A stretch of 64,000 bases of DNA from Diphasiastrum complanatum. Its lineage: Eukaryota; Streptophyta; Lycopodiopsida; Lycopodiales; Lycopodiaceae. The position numbers and the translations under genes were made by a program. Positions within the stretch are counted from its first letter, which is position 1; every line of letters starts with the position of its first letter. This document shows, piece by piece, positions 31,374-43,797 of the stretch. The notes under the pieces were generated by a model that had not been told where the DNA came from, made no database searches, and saw nothing but the letters and a program-made list of their open reading frames with translations. The stretch lies in contig CM055101.1 in the NCBI GenBank assembly GCA_029204225.1, forward strand, positions 46,677,906 through 46,741,905. The letters are read 5' to 3'.

Positions 31374-34364
31374 AAATATTGGTGTGCTCATAAGGTTGGT
31401 GGATTTACACACGTAGGGTCCCATAGTGCTCACACTTATTCTACTATCTATTCTACACTATTCACATGGTGGACCCCACCAGCGCCCAACAACATTCGTA
31501 TAAAGATTGATGTTCCATTATCAAGTTTGAGATATAAAACTATGTCTTCTTGTATGTAGTTAATATTGCTATTGAAACTCAAAACCTTTATCTAGACTTC
31601 TAAAAGTACTTTGTTTCTTTTTTGAGTCAATGATATATCAAACTTTGAACCTTTTAATGTTGTAATTTGAGTTTGTGCCCCATGAATGAATCATGATAGT
31701 AATACTTTTTAGATACATGTTTGTACGATTGTGATTTGATGATGGTATTGGCTCCATTAAAAATAGCAATAGATATGATTAACGATTTGGGCCTCTACAT
31801 GACATTATTACTTGACATGAATATAAGAATAATGCAATTGATGGACTCACATTGTGGAAAGATGATCATTATACATCTTCTCCCTCCATTGTAACGGCTA
31901 TATGACTTTACATCATAAGCATATATTTTGACATATCACACATATACAACAAATTTTAGGTTATTGATGGCAACTCATATAGAAGACATGAGCCATACAA
32001 ACCCATCAACATCTAGAGGTTTCAATAGTAGATTAACCATTGTATAGTCTGTAGAGTCTTGATTTTTACACTTGCTTATGTATCTCAAATGTCACACATG
32101 ACAATCTATTTTCCTTTTCAATAGACATTAACATTTATCACATATTACCTTGTACTTTTGAAGAGATGTGAGGTGCATCTTCTTGACTTGGAGCATATAA
32201 TATCTCATAGATCACTTTAGGTGACAATGGACCAACCAACATATTATTTTTGTGTAATAAATAGATTTCCATTCAAAGATTTGTATTCAAGCACATTTTG
32301 ACCAACACAAACTTTTCACTACTTGTTTCAAAAGTCACCATTGAACTGTTCACCAAAATAGTTAACAATATTTCAATTTGATCAATTAGAATTTTCATTC
32401 CATTCACACAACACCATGGCTAAAACGTTTAAAAACCATTATATATATATATATTTGTGGAAATATTTACAAGCTCATTATCTGCTCACATTTTGTAACA
32501 CTATCACCAATAATTTCACATGCCACAATAACAAATTCACTCTCAAAATCAATAGGGTCATCATACATCCCCTTTGACATATTTTGTATTCTTGATCAGT
32601 GTATACCAATTTTTAGACCTAAATCTCATGCAAAGAACAAATCTTCGTCTTTTGTGAACCATATCTCACAATAGTAAAAATACACACATTTTTTTACTTA
32701 TGTGGGGATTGTAATCATTATTCTTCTTTGCAATGCTCAAGATTGCACACAATTTAGGGTGAGCAGCATTTCATTCTCTTCTTTCATGCAATATTAAAAG
32801 GTGTTTGCACCCTAATGAATGCAATTATTAGTTCCGCCGTTGTATAATCTTGGTTGTGGGGGTATGTAGGGATATATATATTCAACATAATAGAAAAATG
32901 CACATAAGAAACAAAGGGATGGATGAAGAATGTGAAAGCCACTCTGAGGACATCTATGCAGGTGGAAGTTACTGAGTATTCTAAAGGCAGTTCTTGTGTT
33001 GTGATAGGCATGTGCATGTCGTCAATCAAAACATATTTTGGTTGATTGAAAATAAAAAAGTTGCAGTTTATTTGAAATGATTCTATTAATTTTGGGATAA
33101 CGAAACAATTTTGAGGCTTGTCATAACACTTGCATATGTGTGAGAAAGAATATACTCTTTTATTGTGCGATTGACTATGCTATTTCAATTTATTGTTTTA
33201 TTTTTTTCTTTTATAGGAAATGTGTACAAATAATTATGTTACAAAATACAATGTGTCCTTCACCTTCTTTGTTGATAAGGTGTTATAGTTGGGCCCATAA
33301 CTATCTACAAGTATAATTTTGAGACATGACGTCCAACTTAAGCATATATAGAGTTTGTAAGATATTTCATGACAATCTCGTTTCTTTGATTAACCTTGAC
33401 CTTCTTCTAGTGTCATTTAATTATATCTCTAGATCTTTTATCATTTTTTCCATGTTGGAGATTGTTTTTCTCACCTCAATATTGTGCATCAATGTAATGT
33501 GGCCTTTAAAAATAGTGCATGAAAAAAGTGTTCAAACCTTTTTCCATGACAACTACAAAAGGCCTTAAGATATTTTTTCTCTCCATTGCTTCTTGTTGTT
33601 GATTAGATTAATTTTTGCAAAGACATTAATTAGATTTTCAACTCAAATGACTTTAGCACAATATGATAAATGAACAAGGGTTACATACTTACTCCAGAAA
33701 TGAAGCTACTGTAGTATCATACTATTATCAAAAGATACAACTCAGATGCTGGCACATGCTGATTATGATTAGTATACCTCATGTTGTAACCAATTTCGTT
33801 ATCATACTTGTGATTGATTGCTTCTTCACAAGAGAGACTACTATGTGTAAGCACTAACAAATTAAACTTGCACTCTCTGTAGCATCGAATATTATTACTA
33901 TCTTCATTTTCGATTAGATTCAGTTTTGAACCATAAAGCGATAAGCGTTTGCATAGGTATGCACATTAAACCATTCGTTTCAGATTTGTATAAGATATGA
34001 ATGATAGGCTCTCCTTAAAGTGCTTATTATCGCCTTCGCAATGGCTAACAATAACTGTATGAACGTTTTAAGACTAAGGAATGCAAGAGCACTCGAGAGG
34101 ACTAAACATGGCATCCTTACAAGAGACCACTGCTACAATCATCCAGGTAAGGGTTTTCTGAACATTTTTCAGATTTTGCAAGCATCACCTATGCTCAAAA
34201 GGTAAGGTGTCTCTTCACAAATATATTCCATTCTAGGTGACTAATAAAGATCGTAAAACACAGAATTTAGTTGGTTTCTATTCAGTTCGACTGTATCACT
34301 TCATAGATAATATAATTTTTCTACGTTTTATGAAACCCACGTTGTCCCAAAGCAAAGTTTCTCC
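31374..34364. other. 3 kb of AT-rich sequence without recognisable features
   Basis: Only short unsupported frames. A short (TA)n run lies near 32441. No LTR, coding or tRNA signal could be supported. Confidence 0.5.
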
Positions 34365-34850
34365 TCAAATTATCTTGGACTGGTTTGCAATCCTGCAACC
34401 TAACCTGTGCAGCAACTCTTTGACATACTTCACCTGTGTTAAACCCACTTCATGTCCTTTTTGCCACACTTCTACTCCAAGGCAGTAATGCATCAGGCTG
34501 AGATCTGTCATCTCGAATTGTTCCATGAGGTCTTTCTTGATCATGTCTATCATCTCTTGATTATTTTCCGTAATAATCAAGTCATCAACATAAAGAGCAA
34601 TCAAAGTAACCATACCATCAAAGCATAAGACATATAGATTTGGATCAGAATGTGTTCTCACCATCCCCTTTGAACGAAAGTAGGCATCAATCCTGCTATA
34701 CCACGCACGTGGTGCTTGTTTAAGACCATAAAGCGCTTTCTTCAAGCGACATACTTTATTTTCCTGTCCCTTTGCTACAAAGCCTTCAGGTTGATCCATA
34801 AATACTTCTTCTTCTAACTCACCATTTAGAAAAGCAGATTTCACATCCAT
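34365..34850 (-). pseudogene. copia A reverse transcriptase
   Basis: 161 codons of Ty1/copia RT begin [20 protein letters not shown] (first catalytic Asp in the DVKSAFLNG motif). [19 protein letters not shown] and [15 protein letters not shown] (YVDD box) follow. It ends after [13 protein letters not shown], before the thumb-RNase H segment, where the element is truncated. Upstream RT motifs (the 'KARLV.KGY.Q..GIDY..TFAPV' block) are readable in another frame at 34853-34971, so a frameshift separates them. Confidence 0.9.
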
Positions 34851-34971
34851 CTAATGCAAAGGCCAACAAGACGTAGAGTATTCCACTTACAAACCGGCGC
34901 AAAGGTCTTCTCATAGTCAATGCCTTTATTTTGTGCGTACCCTTTGATCACCAATCTTGCTTTGTGCTTTA

Positions 34972-35772
34972 CTATACTTCCATCTGCATGGTACTTAGTC
35001 CTGTATACCCATTTGCAATCAATGGGTTTCTTGCCAACTGGCTATGCTTAGCAATTGACTCCATCTCCTCTCCCATGGCCTTGACCCAAATGTCATCATC
35101 CTTTGCTTCACCATAAGTCGAAGGTTCTTTGCTTTGAATAATGCTAGATAAGAGAGCATAATTTGCTTCATACCTTTCAAGTAGTGTCTTCTCTCTTGTT
35201 GATCTTCGTAGTTCTCCCTGGTTAGATGATCCTGGAAAGTCATCTATGTCATGGCTCTCCAACAATCTCTCAAAGCACTTAGGGAGCTTCCTGTCAGGTG
35301 ATCGGCTTCCTGGTGAAAATGTATCCCACGGTACATCCTTCTCCTTGCGTTTGTCACTTGCAACTTCAATCCTTCTTACACCAAAAGGTTTGTCCCTACC
35401 TCTCCAACCTGTCTCTTGAGGTTGAGTAGTAGTATCTTGAGATGTATCCTCATGTTCATCACTCGGAATGTCAATGAATGGATCATCATCAGGTGGTATC
35501 CTCACTATACCATCTTTCCCAGTGGATGTGTCTATCTTCTCAGCATTCTCGTCTTCATACATCTTGGATTCATCAAAGATAACATCACGACTTATATGGA
35601 TTTTGTTTTCCATTGGATCAAAATATCTATAGCCCTTCACACGATCATCATATCCTAGGAATATGCACTTGATAGCTTTTACATCAAGTTTACGTCTCTC
35701 TTCCTTAGAAATGTGTACAAAGGCCTTACATCCAAAGATTCGCAAGTGGTTCACCTTTGGCTTCTTCTTCAT
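34972..35772 (-). pseudogene. copia A: integrase C-terminal region and RT linker
   Basis: This piece starts with the integrase C-terminal 'GKAFVHI' segment: LRIFGCKAFVHI, KCIFLGYDDRVKGYRYFDP and IHISRDVIFDES. An acidic linker follows, then the RT entry YGEAKDDDIWVKAMGEEMES (family 'A......W..AM..E..S'). It overlaps the previous piece by frameshift near 35730-35770 and loses frame at about 35030. Confidence 0.88.
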
Positions 35773-37408
35773 GAATGGTAAGACTCCTATTTTGAAGATA
35801 GACTGCCGTGCTACATGCTTCTGACCAAAAATCTTTTGGTAGTTTCATCTCAGCTAGCATAGTACGATTCTTGCGCTCAGCTACACCATTGAGAGCAGGA
35901 GTATGAGCTTGCGTAAATTGTCTTTTAATCCCACATTGATCACAAAGATCATTGAAGTCATTAGACTTGTACTCACCTCCACTATCTGATCTTAGGACTT
36001 TGATCTTCCTACCTGTTTGATTTTTGACCAATGCTTTGAAGCTCTTGAAGTTATCAAATGCATCTGATTTCTTCTTCAAGAAGTAGATCCATGTCTTACG
36101 TGACATATCATCAATAAAGGTCATGAAATAGAAGGCTTTACCTAAGGACATGGTCCTCATAGGCCCGCATACATCTGTGTGGATTAAATCTAGGATGTTC
36201 TTTGCTCTTGCAACACCCCCTTTATTGAACTTCTCTCGATGCTGCTTCCCATATACACAAGATTCGCACATCAATTTCAAGTGATCTTCTATGGTAGGCA
36301 ATCCTGTTACCATCTCCAATTTTCTCATCAAACTGAGGCTTCCCAAGTTCAAGTGACCAAGCCTCTTATGCCACAACTCAGTTTGCGATGGAATGGACAA
36401 TACAAGTCCATGTTGCCCCTTAATTGTAGCATTCAACCTGTACAATTTTGTATTGGGCTCTCTTACTCCATCCGCAATAACTTTGAACTTTTGGTTCACA
36501 TCCTTCACAAAGCAACGATCATGGGCGAATTCTAATTTCAACTTTTGATCAGTAATGACTCCAACAGAAATTAGATTTTTCTTCAAACCTGGTACGTAAA
36601 GTACCTCCCTGATCATCCTGCTTTTTCCATCAGGTAGTTGGATTGATACGGTGCCTATCCCCTTGATCTTGCACACCTCACCATTTGCTTGTGAAACAAA
36701 TGTTCCATTATCCAACACCTTCAAACTACTGAACCAATTCTTGTTACCTGTCATGTGTCTTGTGGCTCCCGAGTCAATATACCATGCTTGATCATCTTGA
36801 TTAGATGATAATGTAGATATGAAGATGCTAGAATCTTCAATCTCACCCTCATCGACAAGGTTACCTGTTTGTTTTGGTTTCCCCTTGTCTTGTTCCGCCA
36901 GGAATTTGTGACATTCACTCTTCCAATGGCCCTTTTTACCACAATGGAAGCACTTGCCTTTCTTCTTAGTTTTATTGGAAGATCCCTCATCCTCATGAGA
37001 CTTGGCAAATTGTTGCTTAGACTTCTTCTTGCCCTTGCCCTTGCCTTGTTTTTGGCATGTCGCAAGTGCCTGATCGTCAGTATTTTGACGTCTAGCTTTC
37101 ACCATTTCTCGCCGTTGTTTTTCTTGCATCAAGATTCTTGTGAGCTCGTCAAAGGTTGGCAATCTTTCTCTTGATGCTATTCCGCTCACAAACATTTGAT
37201 AGGGTTCTGCAATGCCGCACAATGCATTGTGCACCAGCTCCACATCACGTATGCGCTCACCAATAGAATGCAGTTCATCTCTCATTGTCTTGATTCTGGT
37301 GATGTATGATTGAATGTGCTCTCCTTGTTCCATGCGGGCACTATTCAACTTTGACTTCAGAAACATGATTCTTGACGGATTTGACGTCTTGAACTGCTCC
37401 TTTAGCAC
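35726..37408 (-). pseudogene. copia A: gag, zinc knuckle, protease, integrase
   Basis: A 560-codon open piece has UBN2 gag (residues 1-110), the intact knuckle CFHCGKKGHWKSEC (about 152-165), protease WYIDSGATRHMTG (D-S-G intact, about 208-220), the pre-integrase LWHKRLGHLNLGSL with C-x2-C (H-H-C-C zinc site), and the integrase core with HTDVCGPM (Asp 1), LRSDSGGEY (Asp 2) and NGVAERKNRTM (Glu). All catalytic residues I can see are kept. It is joined to the gag N-terminus through a frameshift at 37408-37437. This long open piece suggests the copy is not very old. Confidence 0.92.
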
Positions 37409-37436
37409 ATCCCATGCCTGTTTGGGTGTGACAGCA

Positions 37437-37670
37437 TCACAAATGTGGGAATGATGCTGACAAGTTAATGAAGGTCAAAGCTTTTCTCATCTTTTTGTCG
37501 AATATTTTGATATCTGCTTCATTTGACGGCCTTCTCTCATCACCTGTGACGACTTCCCGCACGTCTTTCTCCATCAGTATGTTTTTCATTTTGAATTTCC
37601 ACACGACATAGTTGGAAATCTTGTCCAATCTGCTACTTTCACTCAAAATGGACTCTCCCATGTTTGCCAT
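37437..37670 (-). pseudogene. copia A gag N-terminus
   Basis: 78 codons start MANMGESILSESSRLDKISN and include YVVWKFKMKNILMEKDV, the copia gag start ('L...NY..W...M...L......'). This is the likely gag start. The frame breaks at 37437, 30 bp before the large gag-pol piece. Confidence 0.8.
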
Positions 37671-38970
37671 TGCAAAACTGCTTGAAACTTCTGCCTTAGG
37701 CTAAAAACAGAATGCCGAGGCCAACAGTGATGTTAGAAGTTGAAAATAATGACCTACACTTTTTCCCTTACCGGGCCACTCGCCGCTTTTCCACCAATTT
37801 GAAAGCCAAATTGGCGTCGCCTTCCGAAATGCACTCAGTCGTCAACTCCCAACAACGTGCCTAGTGGAATGGTGGAATCACTTCTGACGTACTTCGAACA
37901 CTTTCTTTGCTACAATCACTCTGTTTTGTTGTACCGAATTTGTAAATATAGTTCGGGTGTCCTTTGTTTGGAGGTTATAGCCTTTCGTTTGGGTCAAAAC
38001 GGGCAAAGGACCCAAAAATAGGGACTTTTCTAGTTTTTGAACTGTTTTTTCACCTTGAAGAAACTTCACTCTTCACTTGTGAAGGGACCCAACTCAACTT
38101 TCAGTATGAAAATCTTTAATGAAGTTGAAGGCCAGAATGCACTTCACTTCTTCAGGGCCCTGTTCAAAGCCCATCCAATGGCTGAACCAAATCTTGTGGT
38201 CCACGTTTCTCTCCCATCACAAGTTCTGGATCGTCGATGCATCTGACACCTCATCCAAAGGTCCAAACTGCATCTGGGCATTGAACCGTGCTCCTATAGT
38301 CGCTATGGCCTTCCAGACGCTACGCTCTCACGCTGGTTCCACGCGCGAACAGCTCGTGACCTCCCTGTCTGCGGCCGCACCTCCCCACACTGAAATTTTC
38401 TTGATCTAATTCGTCTGTGGATCGATTTGAGCACGATCTGAGCCATGGAACAGGGTTGCCCTACTGATTCCAAGACTATAGAGTGTTCAGTCAAGAAATT
38501 CCGTGGAGAAACGATGATTTTAGCTCAACTTGACAAAGTGGCTTTTTTCACCTTTTTACAGCAAATCTGCTAGGTTAACTGTCTGGAGACAAATCTCTGA
38601 CATAAACCTCAGAATCTCTCCATGGCTGGTTGACAATGTGATTAGCTTCCTTCCTGTCCTTACGACATCCAAAACGTTGCACAAACAGCGAAGAAATCGC
38701 CAGTTATGTATAAAAATCGTAACCCCAAGCCCGATTTCAATTTTCTGCTGGCTTCAAAATTGTCAAATTTTCACCAAAATTTTCCCTGTCTGATGCTATG
38801 CACAGGCTAATAATCCCTCTGTTGAGCTTAGCAAGCCTCTATAAACTAGAAACCGTGCACCAATGCTTCTCTTTCCGTCTTCAACCCGCCGTAAACCCCG
38901 AACTCTCAGAAGACAGTTCTCCCGAAGCTCTCTTCAACGATGATGCTTTACTGTGTACACTCCCTGTACG
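37671..38970 (-). other. copia A leader (5' untranslated)
   Basis: About 1.3 kb between primer-binding site and gag start, more GC-rich than its surroundings. Short frames lack motifs. A leader this long is within the range of large plant copia elements. Confidence 0.6.
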
Positions 38971-38982
38971 GCTCTGATACCA
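38971..38982 (-). other. primer-binding site of element A
   Basis: The minus strand reads TGGTATCAGAGC, complementary to the 3' end of initiator Met tRNA, immediately after the LTR end. Confidence 0.9.
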
Positions 38983-39252
38983 ACTTAGAATTTGCTTTGC
39001 ACAGGAACACAGATCATGCTACATAGTAACACAGACATAAAACACTCTCCACAGCAAGCTCACATAGCAACTATATTTCTCAAAATGAAATTACAATGTA
39101 CATATAATTGTTCACTCAGACAACCCATGCATGACCCAGGTTGTCGTTGGCGGGACACGTGTCCCGTCGACTTGCCTCATGGCGAGGCCAATCCTTATCC
39201 ACAGATAGGACCCACAGTACAATAACACAATGATTCTACTTTAATTCTAACT
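38983..39252 (-). mobile_element. 5' LTR of copia A (~270 bp)
   Basis: The minus strand begins (AG)TTAGAATTAAAG and ends CAAATTCTAA(GT), giving TTAGAATT/AATTCTAA inverted ends next to the primer-binding site. The usual TG/CA ends are not evident, so exact borders may be off by a few bases. It contains a 16-bp perfect palindrome at 39151-39166. Confidence 0.7.
39151..39166. promoter_or_regulatory. 16-bp perfect palindrome CGGGACACGTGTCCCG in LTR A
   Basis: Perfect inverted symmetry around an ACGT core, in the 5' LTR near its beginning (U3). It contains the same ACACGTGT octamer as the B and D LTRs. A candidate bZIP/bHLH site; function inferred. Confidence 0.5.
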
Positions 39253-39506
39253 CCATCCAAAATAGCACTCGACCACCTATTGCACAAGAAATTGGCACAC
39301 AACAAAGCTTGATCCCAAAATGGTTTGTCAAGATTAGCACTTAACCTCATAGCTTTAGCATTTTCACATAGAGTACTATTCTTCCTTTCAGCCACTCCAT
39401 TTTGTTGTGGGGTCCTTGATGTTGTATACTCCCTCTTGATCCCATGCTCATCACAAAAGGCCTTGAACTTGTTAGATATGTACTCACCACCATTGTCACC
39501 TCTCAA
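39253..39506 (-). pseudogene. copia B1 integrase core, truncated by element A
   Basis: The piece has MRGDNGGEYISNKFKAFCDE (catalytic Asp in RGDNGGEY), TTSRTPQQNGVAERKN (catalytic Glu) and the following helix to ANFLCNRWSSAILDG. After that the reading enters the LTR of element A. Integrase joins element DNA to the host genome. A break at 39507-39650 separates it from the upstream piece. Confidence 0.9.
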
Positions 39507-39651
39507 GCACTTGATCTTTGTGGAAAATTAGTATTCCCTTGCATTCTTAAACTTGACAAAGACATCATACACTTCATCCTTGCTCTTTAGTAGATAGATC
39601 CAGCAAAATATACTAAAATCATCAATGAATGCTACACACATCTTAGTTCCA

Positions 39652-40641
39652 CTATTTGCTAATTGTAGTAAATCCATGAATATCCAAATGTACAAGTTTA
39701 AAAGGCTTTATAGATCTAGAAATAGATCTAGTATAAGGTAGTCTATGTGACTTAGAGAAAGCACAAGACTCACAAACATGCTTGTCATTACTTAAGGAAC
39801 TTGGAAGACCAATCACAACCTTCTTCCTTGCCATTACCTCCAATGACTTGAAGTTGAGGTGTCCCATCCTTTTGTGCCAAACCTCTTGAATAGAAATTTG
39901 CTCCCTTGTAACACATCCAACTTGGTTAGCAATAACACAAGCATCAAGTTTGAACAACTTTCCTTGCCTTTTACCTTTTCCAATCAAGACATCCTTCCTT
40001 TTGATCAAACAAGCATCTCCATCAAACTCCACCTTGAGGCCCTTACTTAGCATTTGACTCACACTAAGCAAATTCTTGGTAATAGATGGAATAAAGAAGA
40101 CATCCTTCAAATGAACATTCCTATATGTAGAGAGAGAAATAGGAATTGTGCTAATCCCTTTGATTGCACACCCACCATCATTTTCCGTGTAGATCACCCC
40201 CTTGTCATCTCCATATGCCAACAAAGATGTGAAGTACTCTTTGTGAAAGGTCATGTGTGAATCCAAACCATCTTCATCAAGAGTAAGATTATGTTGCTTG
40301 TCTCCTTGATCTCTCTTCTTCTTGTAGCACTCACTTGCAAAGTGTCCTTTGATGCCACAATAGAAGCACTTGAACTTTGATCTATCCTTCTTTTTGCCAC
40401 TTGAAGAAGCATCCAATTGATGTTGCCCTTTAGAACACTTACTTTTGGTTTTGCTCTTGAATTTGCCCTTTGTGAACATAGCATCCTCTTGAAGTGTCGA
40501 TGTAGATCCACCTCTTGCTTGAAGCCTATATTCCTCATTGATCAAGATCTCTTGAAGATCCATCAAACTTGGCAAAGTCTTTTGAATAGCAATATTTTGA
40601 ACAATGTTAGCATGAGCATCCAACAAGCCATTAAGAATCAT
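39652..40641 (-). pseudogene. copia B1: gag end, zinc knuckle, protease remnant, integrase start
   Basis: A 329-codon piece contains a Lys-rich stretch, the knuckle CFYCGIKGHFASEC, the region where the protease should be, VFFIPSITKNLLSVSQML, VWHKRMGHLNFKSL and HVCESCAFSKSH (H-H-C-C of pre-integrase). The protease motif is lost: where D and A have WxIDSGAxxHM this copy has LDSHMTF, a small deletion that removes the catalytic D-S-G. So B1 could not process its own Gag. Confidence 0.88.
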
Positions 40642-40803
40642 TTGAATAAGCTCTCATTCCTTAATGCTTTCATCTATGCAAGCTAACTCATCATTCAATG
40701 CTTTCATTTTCAAAACAAAAGTACTTGGACTTTCTTCATTCTTTTGCAAACAAGAAAAGATTTGCCTTCTTAGAGTCAAGACTCTAGAAGTAGACTTGGA
40801 TTC

Positions 40804-41092
40804 CTAAAGCTTCTTCAATGAATTCCAAGCTTCCAAGGACGATGTGCACTTACCAACTTCCTTGAGAAGTTCATTGGTAACATTCATCTTTATCATGTGT
40901 AGAGCCTTCTTGGCCCTATTGTCATACCTCAATTGATCTTGTTCTGTTGCTGGTCTCTCCTCCAAACCTACAACAATATCCAAAACATCATTCATCTCAA
41001 GAAGTGACTCCATCCTCACTTTCCACAATGAATAGTTTTTTTGAGATAAGCCTATCATTGGCTTCCAACATGACTCCAATTGAGGTTGCCAT
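40804..41092 (-). pseudogene. copia B1 gag N-terminus
   Basis: The likely start is the Met at 41092 (MATSIGVMLEAND by comparison with B2), but a run of A's near 41036 shifts the frame. The readable part is NYSLWKVRMESLLEMNDVLD and LEAWNSLKKL, the copia UBN2 gag N-terminus, ending at an in-frame TAG at 40804-40806. B2 has the same TAG at the same codon. Related gags D and E have Tyr there. Confidence 0.85.
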
Positions 41093-41680
41093 GTAGCAAT
41101 GACCTGATCTTCTCTTTCAACCTGCTGCAATGCACAAAGCACTCCTTTGAACAACAACAAATGCTTTAAAAATAAATCACCAAGATTTGAAACTATCTCA
41201 CAAATTCTCTTCTAGCACTTATCCAAGCAAATCAACACATAAAATCATGGAATCTTGATCAACCTATGATCTATCCTCAATCTAATGACTTTTGCCACTT
41301 CCTAAGATTGAGACACACTCAAATGAAGTCCAGAAACCTCACTATCTAGATATCCAATCAAAATTAGGGTTTTGACAAAATCACAAAAAATTGACTATTC
41401 CAAATCTACATGCAAATGCCAAAAATTTGATATGCAATCTATAAGCCACCACTTAGGCTAAACCAATGATCCAAAAATCGGCCAAATCCAGTATGTGAAT
41501 TCAAAAATCGGAATTGAACAAGTATATTGACCTATTTAGTGTTTTGATCTACAAAAGATCCAATCTACAAAAGCAAAAAATCCAATTTTGGTGTAGAATC
41601 CTCTCTAGCATGCTCTAGACTTGATATCTTCACCAAATCATTGATAGATCTGATTTCCTCCTTCATAACCTGAAACACAA

Positions 41681-41692
41681 GCTCTGATACCA
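41681..41692 (-). other. primer-binding site of B1
   Basis: TGGTATCAGAGC on the minus strand, directly after the LTR end. Confidence 0.92.
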
Positions 41693-42334
41693 TGTGAGAG
41701 ATTTCAGATCCTTAAGATCCAATCTACTTGAATGATCTTTGGTTAGAAAGAGAAATACACTACCAATCTCACCAATGTAGAAAAATCAGCATCTACACAC
41801 AAATTGAGATGCAAACACCAATAGAAATTTATCAAACTTGAATGAAATGATTATGTACTATTTTTGTCCGTACAAAACCAGCAAGCTACTGTATTTCACA
41901 CGTGTGGATCCAAAAATAGCAAATATAGATCATTCTATACATAGAATTACAAGCAATGACCAAGATAGTGCACCAATGGATAGTAGAACCCAAGAGATCC
42001 ATGTATAAGCATCAAATGAGATAGAGAAGAGAGAAGATCACTCTCTCCACGAGTTACATCCTTTTATAGCAGGTCCAAATCCTACTTGGCTTTCCCACCA
42101 AAATGCTAACCCTACTAATTTTGGGTCTAGATTCAATGTACCCAACTTATTCAAATTGAATCTACTCAAACTCGCATTCTAACTTTCCCACACTTTCAAA
42201 AAGTGTTTATTCAAATGAAATTTAGACTAATGAACTTTGCAAAGTCAACCTCTAAGTCTAAAACAAGTTTTGGCCTCAATATGCCAAATATGAAAATATT
42301 GCAAAATGTGATGAAACTAGTTGAATCTTTCACA
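41693..42334 (-). mobile_element. 5' LTR of copia B1 (642 bp)
   Basis: On the minus strand it starts TGTGAAAGATTCAACTAG and ends AAATCTCTCACA next to the primer-binding site. Same family as the solo LTR at 14971-15608 and the B2 LTRs. Contains the CACACGTGTG palindrome at 41897-41906. Confidence 0.92.
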
Positions 42335-43215
42335 CATGACATATTTGTAGAATCATACTTACTGTTTATTTCATGAGCATTTGGAAATCACTCATAAAAT
42401 GGGTACAGAGACGCCTCCCCTAGCTCATTCACAAGTAAAGCATTCACATGGTTGCTTAGAATTTTGAAAAAAACATGGTGCATTGCATGAGTAATACATT
42501 CTCGGATCGGTATTTATGTTGGCGTCCAAAACATATGAATATGGTTGAGAGTGCCTCATATCCAGCGTGTCCTCGAAGGCCATCACCCGACTAGTACGCA
42601 TAACTGCAAAAAGGATTTGTAAATAGTGATCAGTCAAGACTTAGAGGAAGGGATAGGAACATGGTCTGAGAACCAAGTACGTTGAGCGAAACTGTCAATG
42701 ACCCGTCATACAGACTGTCGATGGCGCTGATCATCTGCGTGCTGAAGCACGTAATCTAGAAGCGCCTTCTCTCAGCCATCTCCTACTTCTCCTTTGAGAT
42801 AGAAGCTGGGACTGGTTGTTGCCTTGATATAGTTTCTCTCAATCTAAAAGTGCCAGCCGACAATTGTTTCTAATTACTCACAACTATGCAATCTACTGGT
42901 AGCTAGTAACAATGCAACGTACATTACTGTCTCAATCCAAAACTAGCAGTCCACAATTGTTTGCGAAGTCCCAATCCTAATCTAAACTGCCATAAAGGGA
43001 TGACTGCTCCATCGTTAGTAAGGACATCACATGCCCTTTCATATGTACCTCAGCTCCAAATTCTGAGTGCCAAGTTTTAGAGCATCAACTCATGGAGAAT
43101 GGAAGTGGCTAATCCTAGACAATAGCTGGTGCGTCCATTCACGTTGGAAGTTCGATAGGTGCTGAGACCACGAAAATGGAATTTGAAATTGTTACTGCTG
43201 TCCATTTGAAATTGT
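42335..43215. other. no recognisable gene
   Basis: Unassigned sequence, no supported frame. Confidence 0.5.
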
Positions 43216-43468
43216 TGTTAATAATCATGTACATGTTCACACTAGCAGATATAGTAGATGATATAACTAGTTATTATAAGGAATTGTGGGTCCAGAAGCG
43301 ACATGACTTTACGATGTCCATCTCTCTCTCACGCAATATGTAGAGGCAATGCCTCATTTTACATATTCAATAATACATTTTCTAGTTAAAGTATATGTCT
43401 CTCTATCCTTGTGTGCGATGCTATCTCTCTCTCTTATCTCGCTCATCTGATCTGCTGCGCATTATACA
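43216..43468 (+). mobile_element. probable 5' LTR with primer-binding site
   Basis: TGTTAATAAT at 43216 and ATTATACA at 43461-43468 are roughly inverted ends, and a tRNA-iMet primer site follows after three bases. CT-rich runs lie inside. No partner LTR or coding body is seen downstream. The left end is tentative. Confidence 0.45.
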
Positions 43469-43471
43469 ATA

Positions 43472-43484
43472 TGGTATCAGAGCC
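43472..43484 (+). other. primer-binding site (tRNA-iMet)
   Basis: TGGTATCAGAGCC, a perfect match to the standard site. Confidence 0.8.
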
Positions 43485-43797
43485 ATGGGCTCTTGAAGAT
43501 CCTGGTTAGATGTGCTGGCTCTGGAAAAAAGACCCATTTCTATGGTCGGGACTATACATCATGGAGGGGCCAAGTATAGGCCAACAGAAGAGGATTTGTT
43601 GTCCGGCATGAAAAGTTTGCTATGAATTACAGTTTGTACTCTAGGAGTCACTTTACTAAATGATTTGAAATTGCAATCATTGTGTATAATGTATATGGAA
43701 TAGCCCAGCCATGCCATCTGTTATCTGTTGATCAGTGTCTCAATGTAGTTTTTAGTTGGGACATGGCTATTTGCACCTTTTCTGTTCAACCCCTCAG

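Larger units (their letters stand above)
34365..39252 (-). mobile_element. copia element A, 3'-truncated, inserted in B1
   Basis: Minus-strand Ty1/copia: 5' LTR (39252-38983), primer-binding site, a 1.3-kb leader, then gag, protease, integrase and RT in copia order. RNase H and the 3' LTR are missing; coding ends at 34365. At its 5' side the LTR abuts integrase coding of element B1 in mid-domain, showing insertion of A into B1. At least four frameshifts make it inactive. Confidence 0.88.
39253..42334 (-). mobile_element. copia element B1, interrupted by element A
   Basis: Minus-strand copia with 5' LTR (42334-41693), primer-binding site, gag, zinc knuckle, protease remnant and the first part of integrase. 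Coding stops at 39253 in the integrase where the LTR of A begins. The rest (integrase end, RT, RNase H, 3' LTR) is not on the far side of A within the window. Gag has a frameshift and stops. Confidence 0.88.

Noticed and set aside
32441-32460. (TA)n run as a promoter or MITE end
   Set aside because: Short simple repeat with no inverted ends or duplication around it.
34140-34240. Splice-like sites (caggtaagg, tttttcag, aaaaggtaagg) suggesting a small gene
   Set aside because: The implied intron is about 26 bases, too short for plants, and the exons have no recognisable product.
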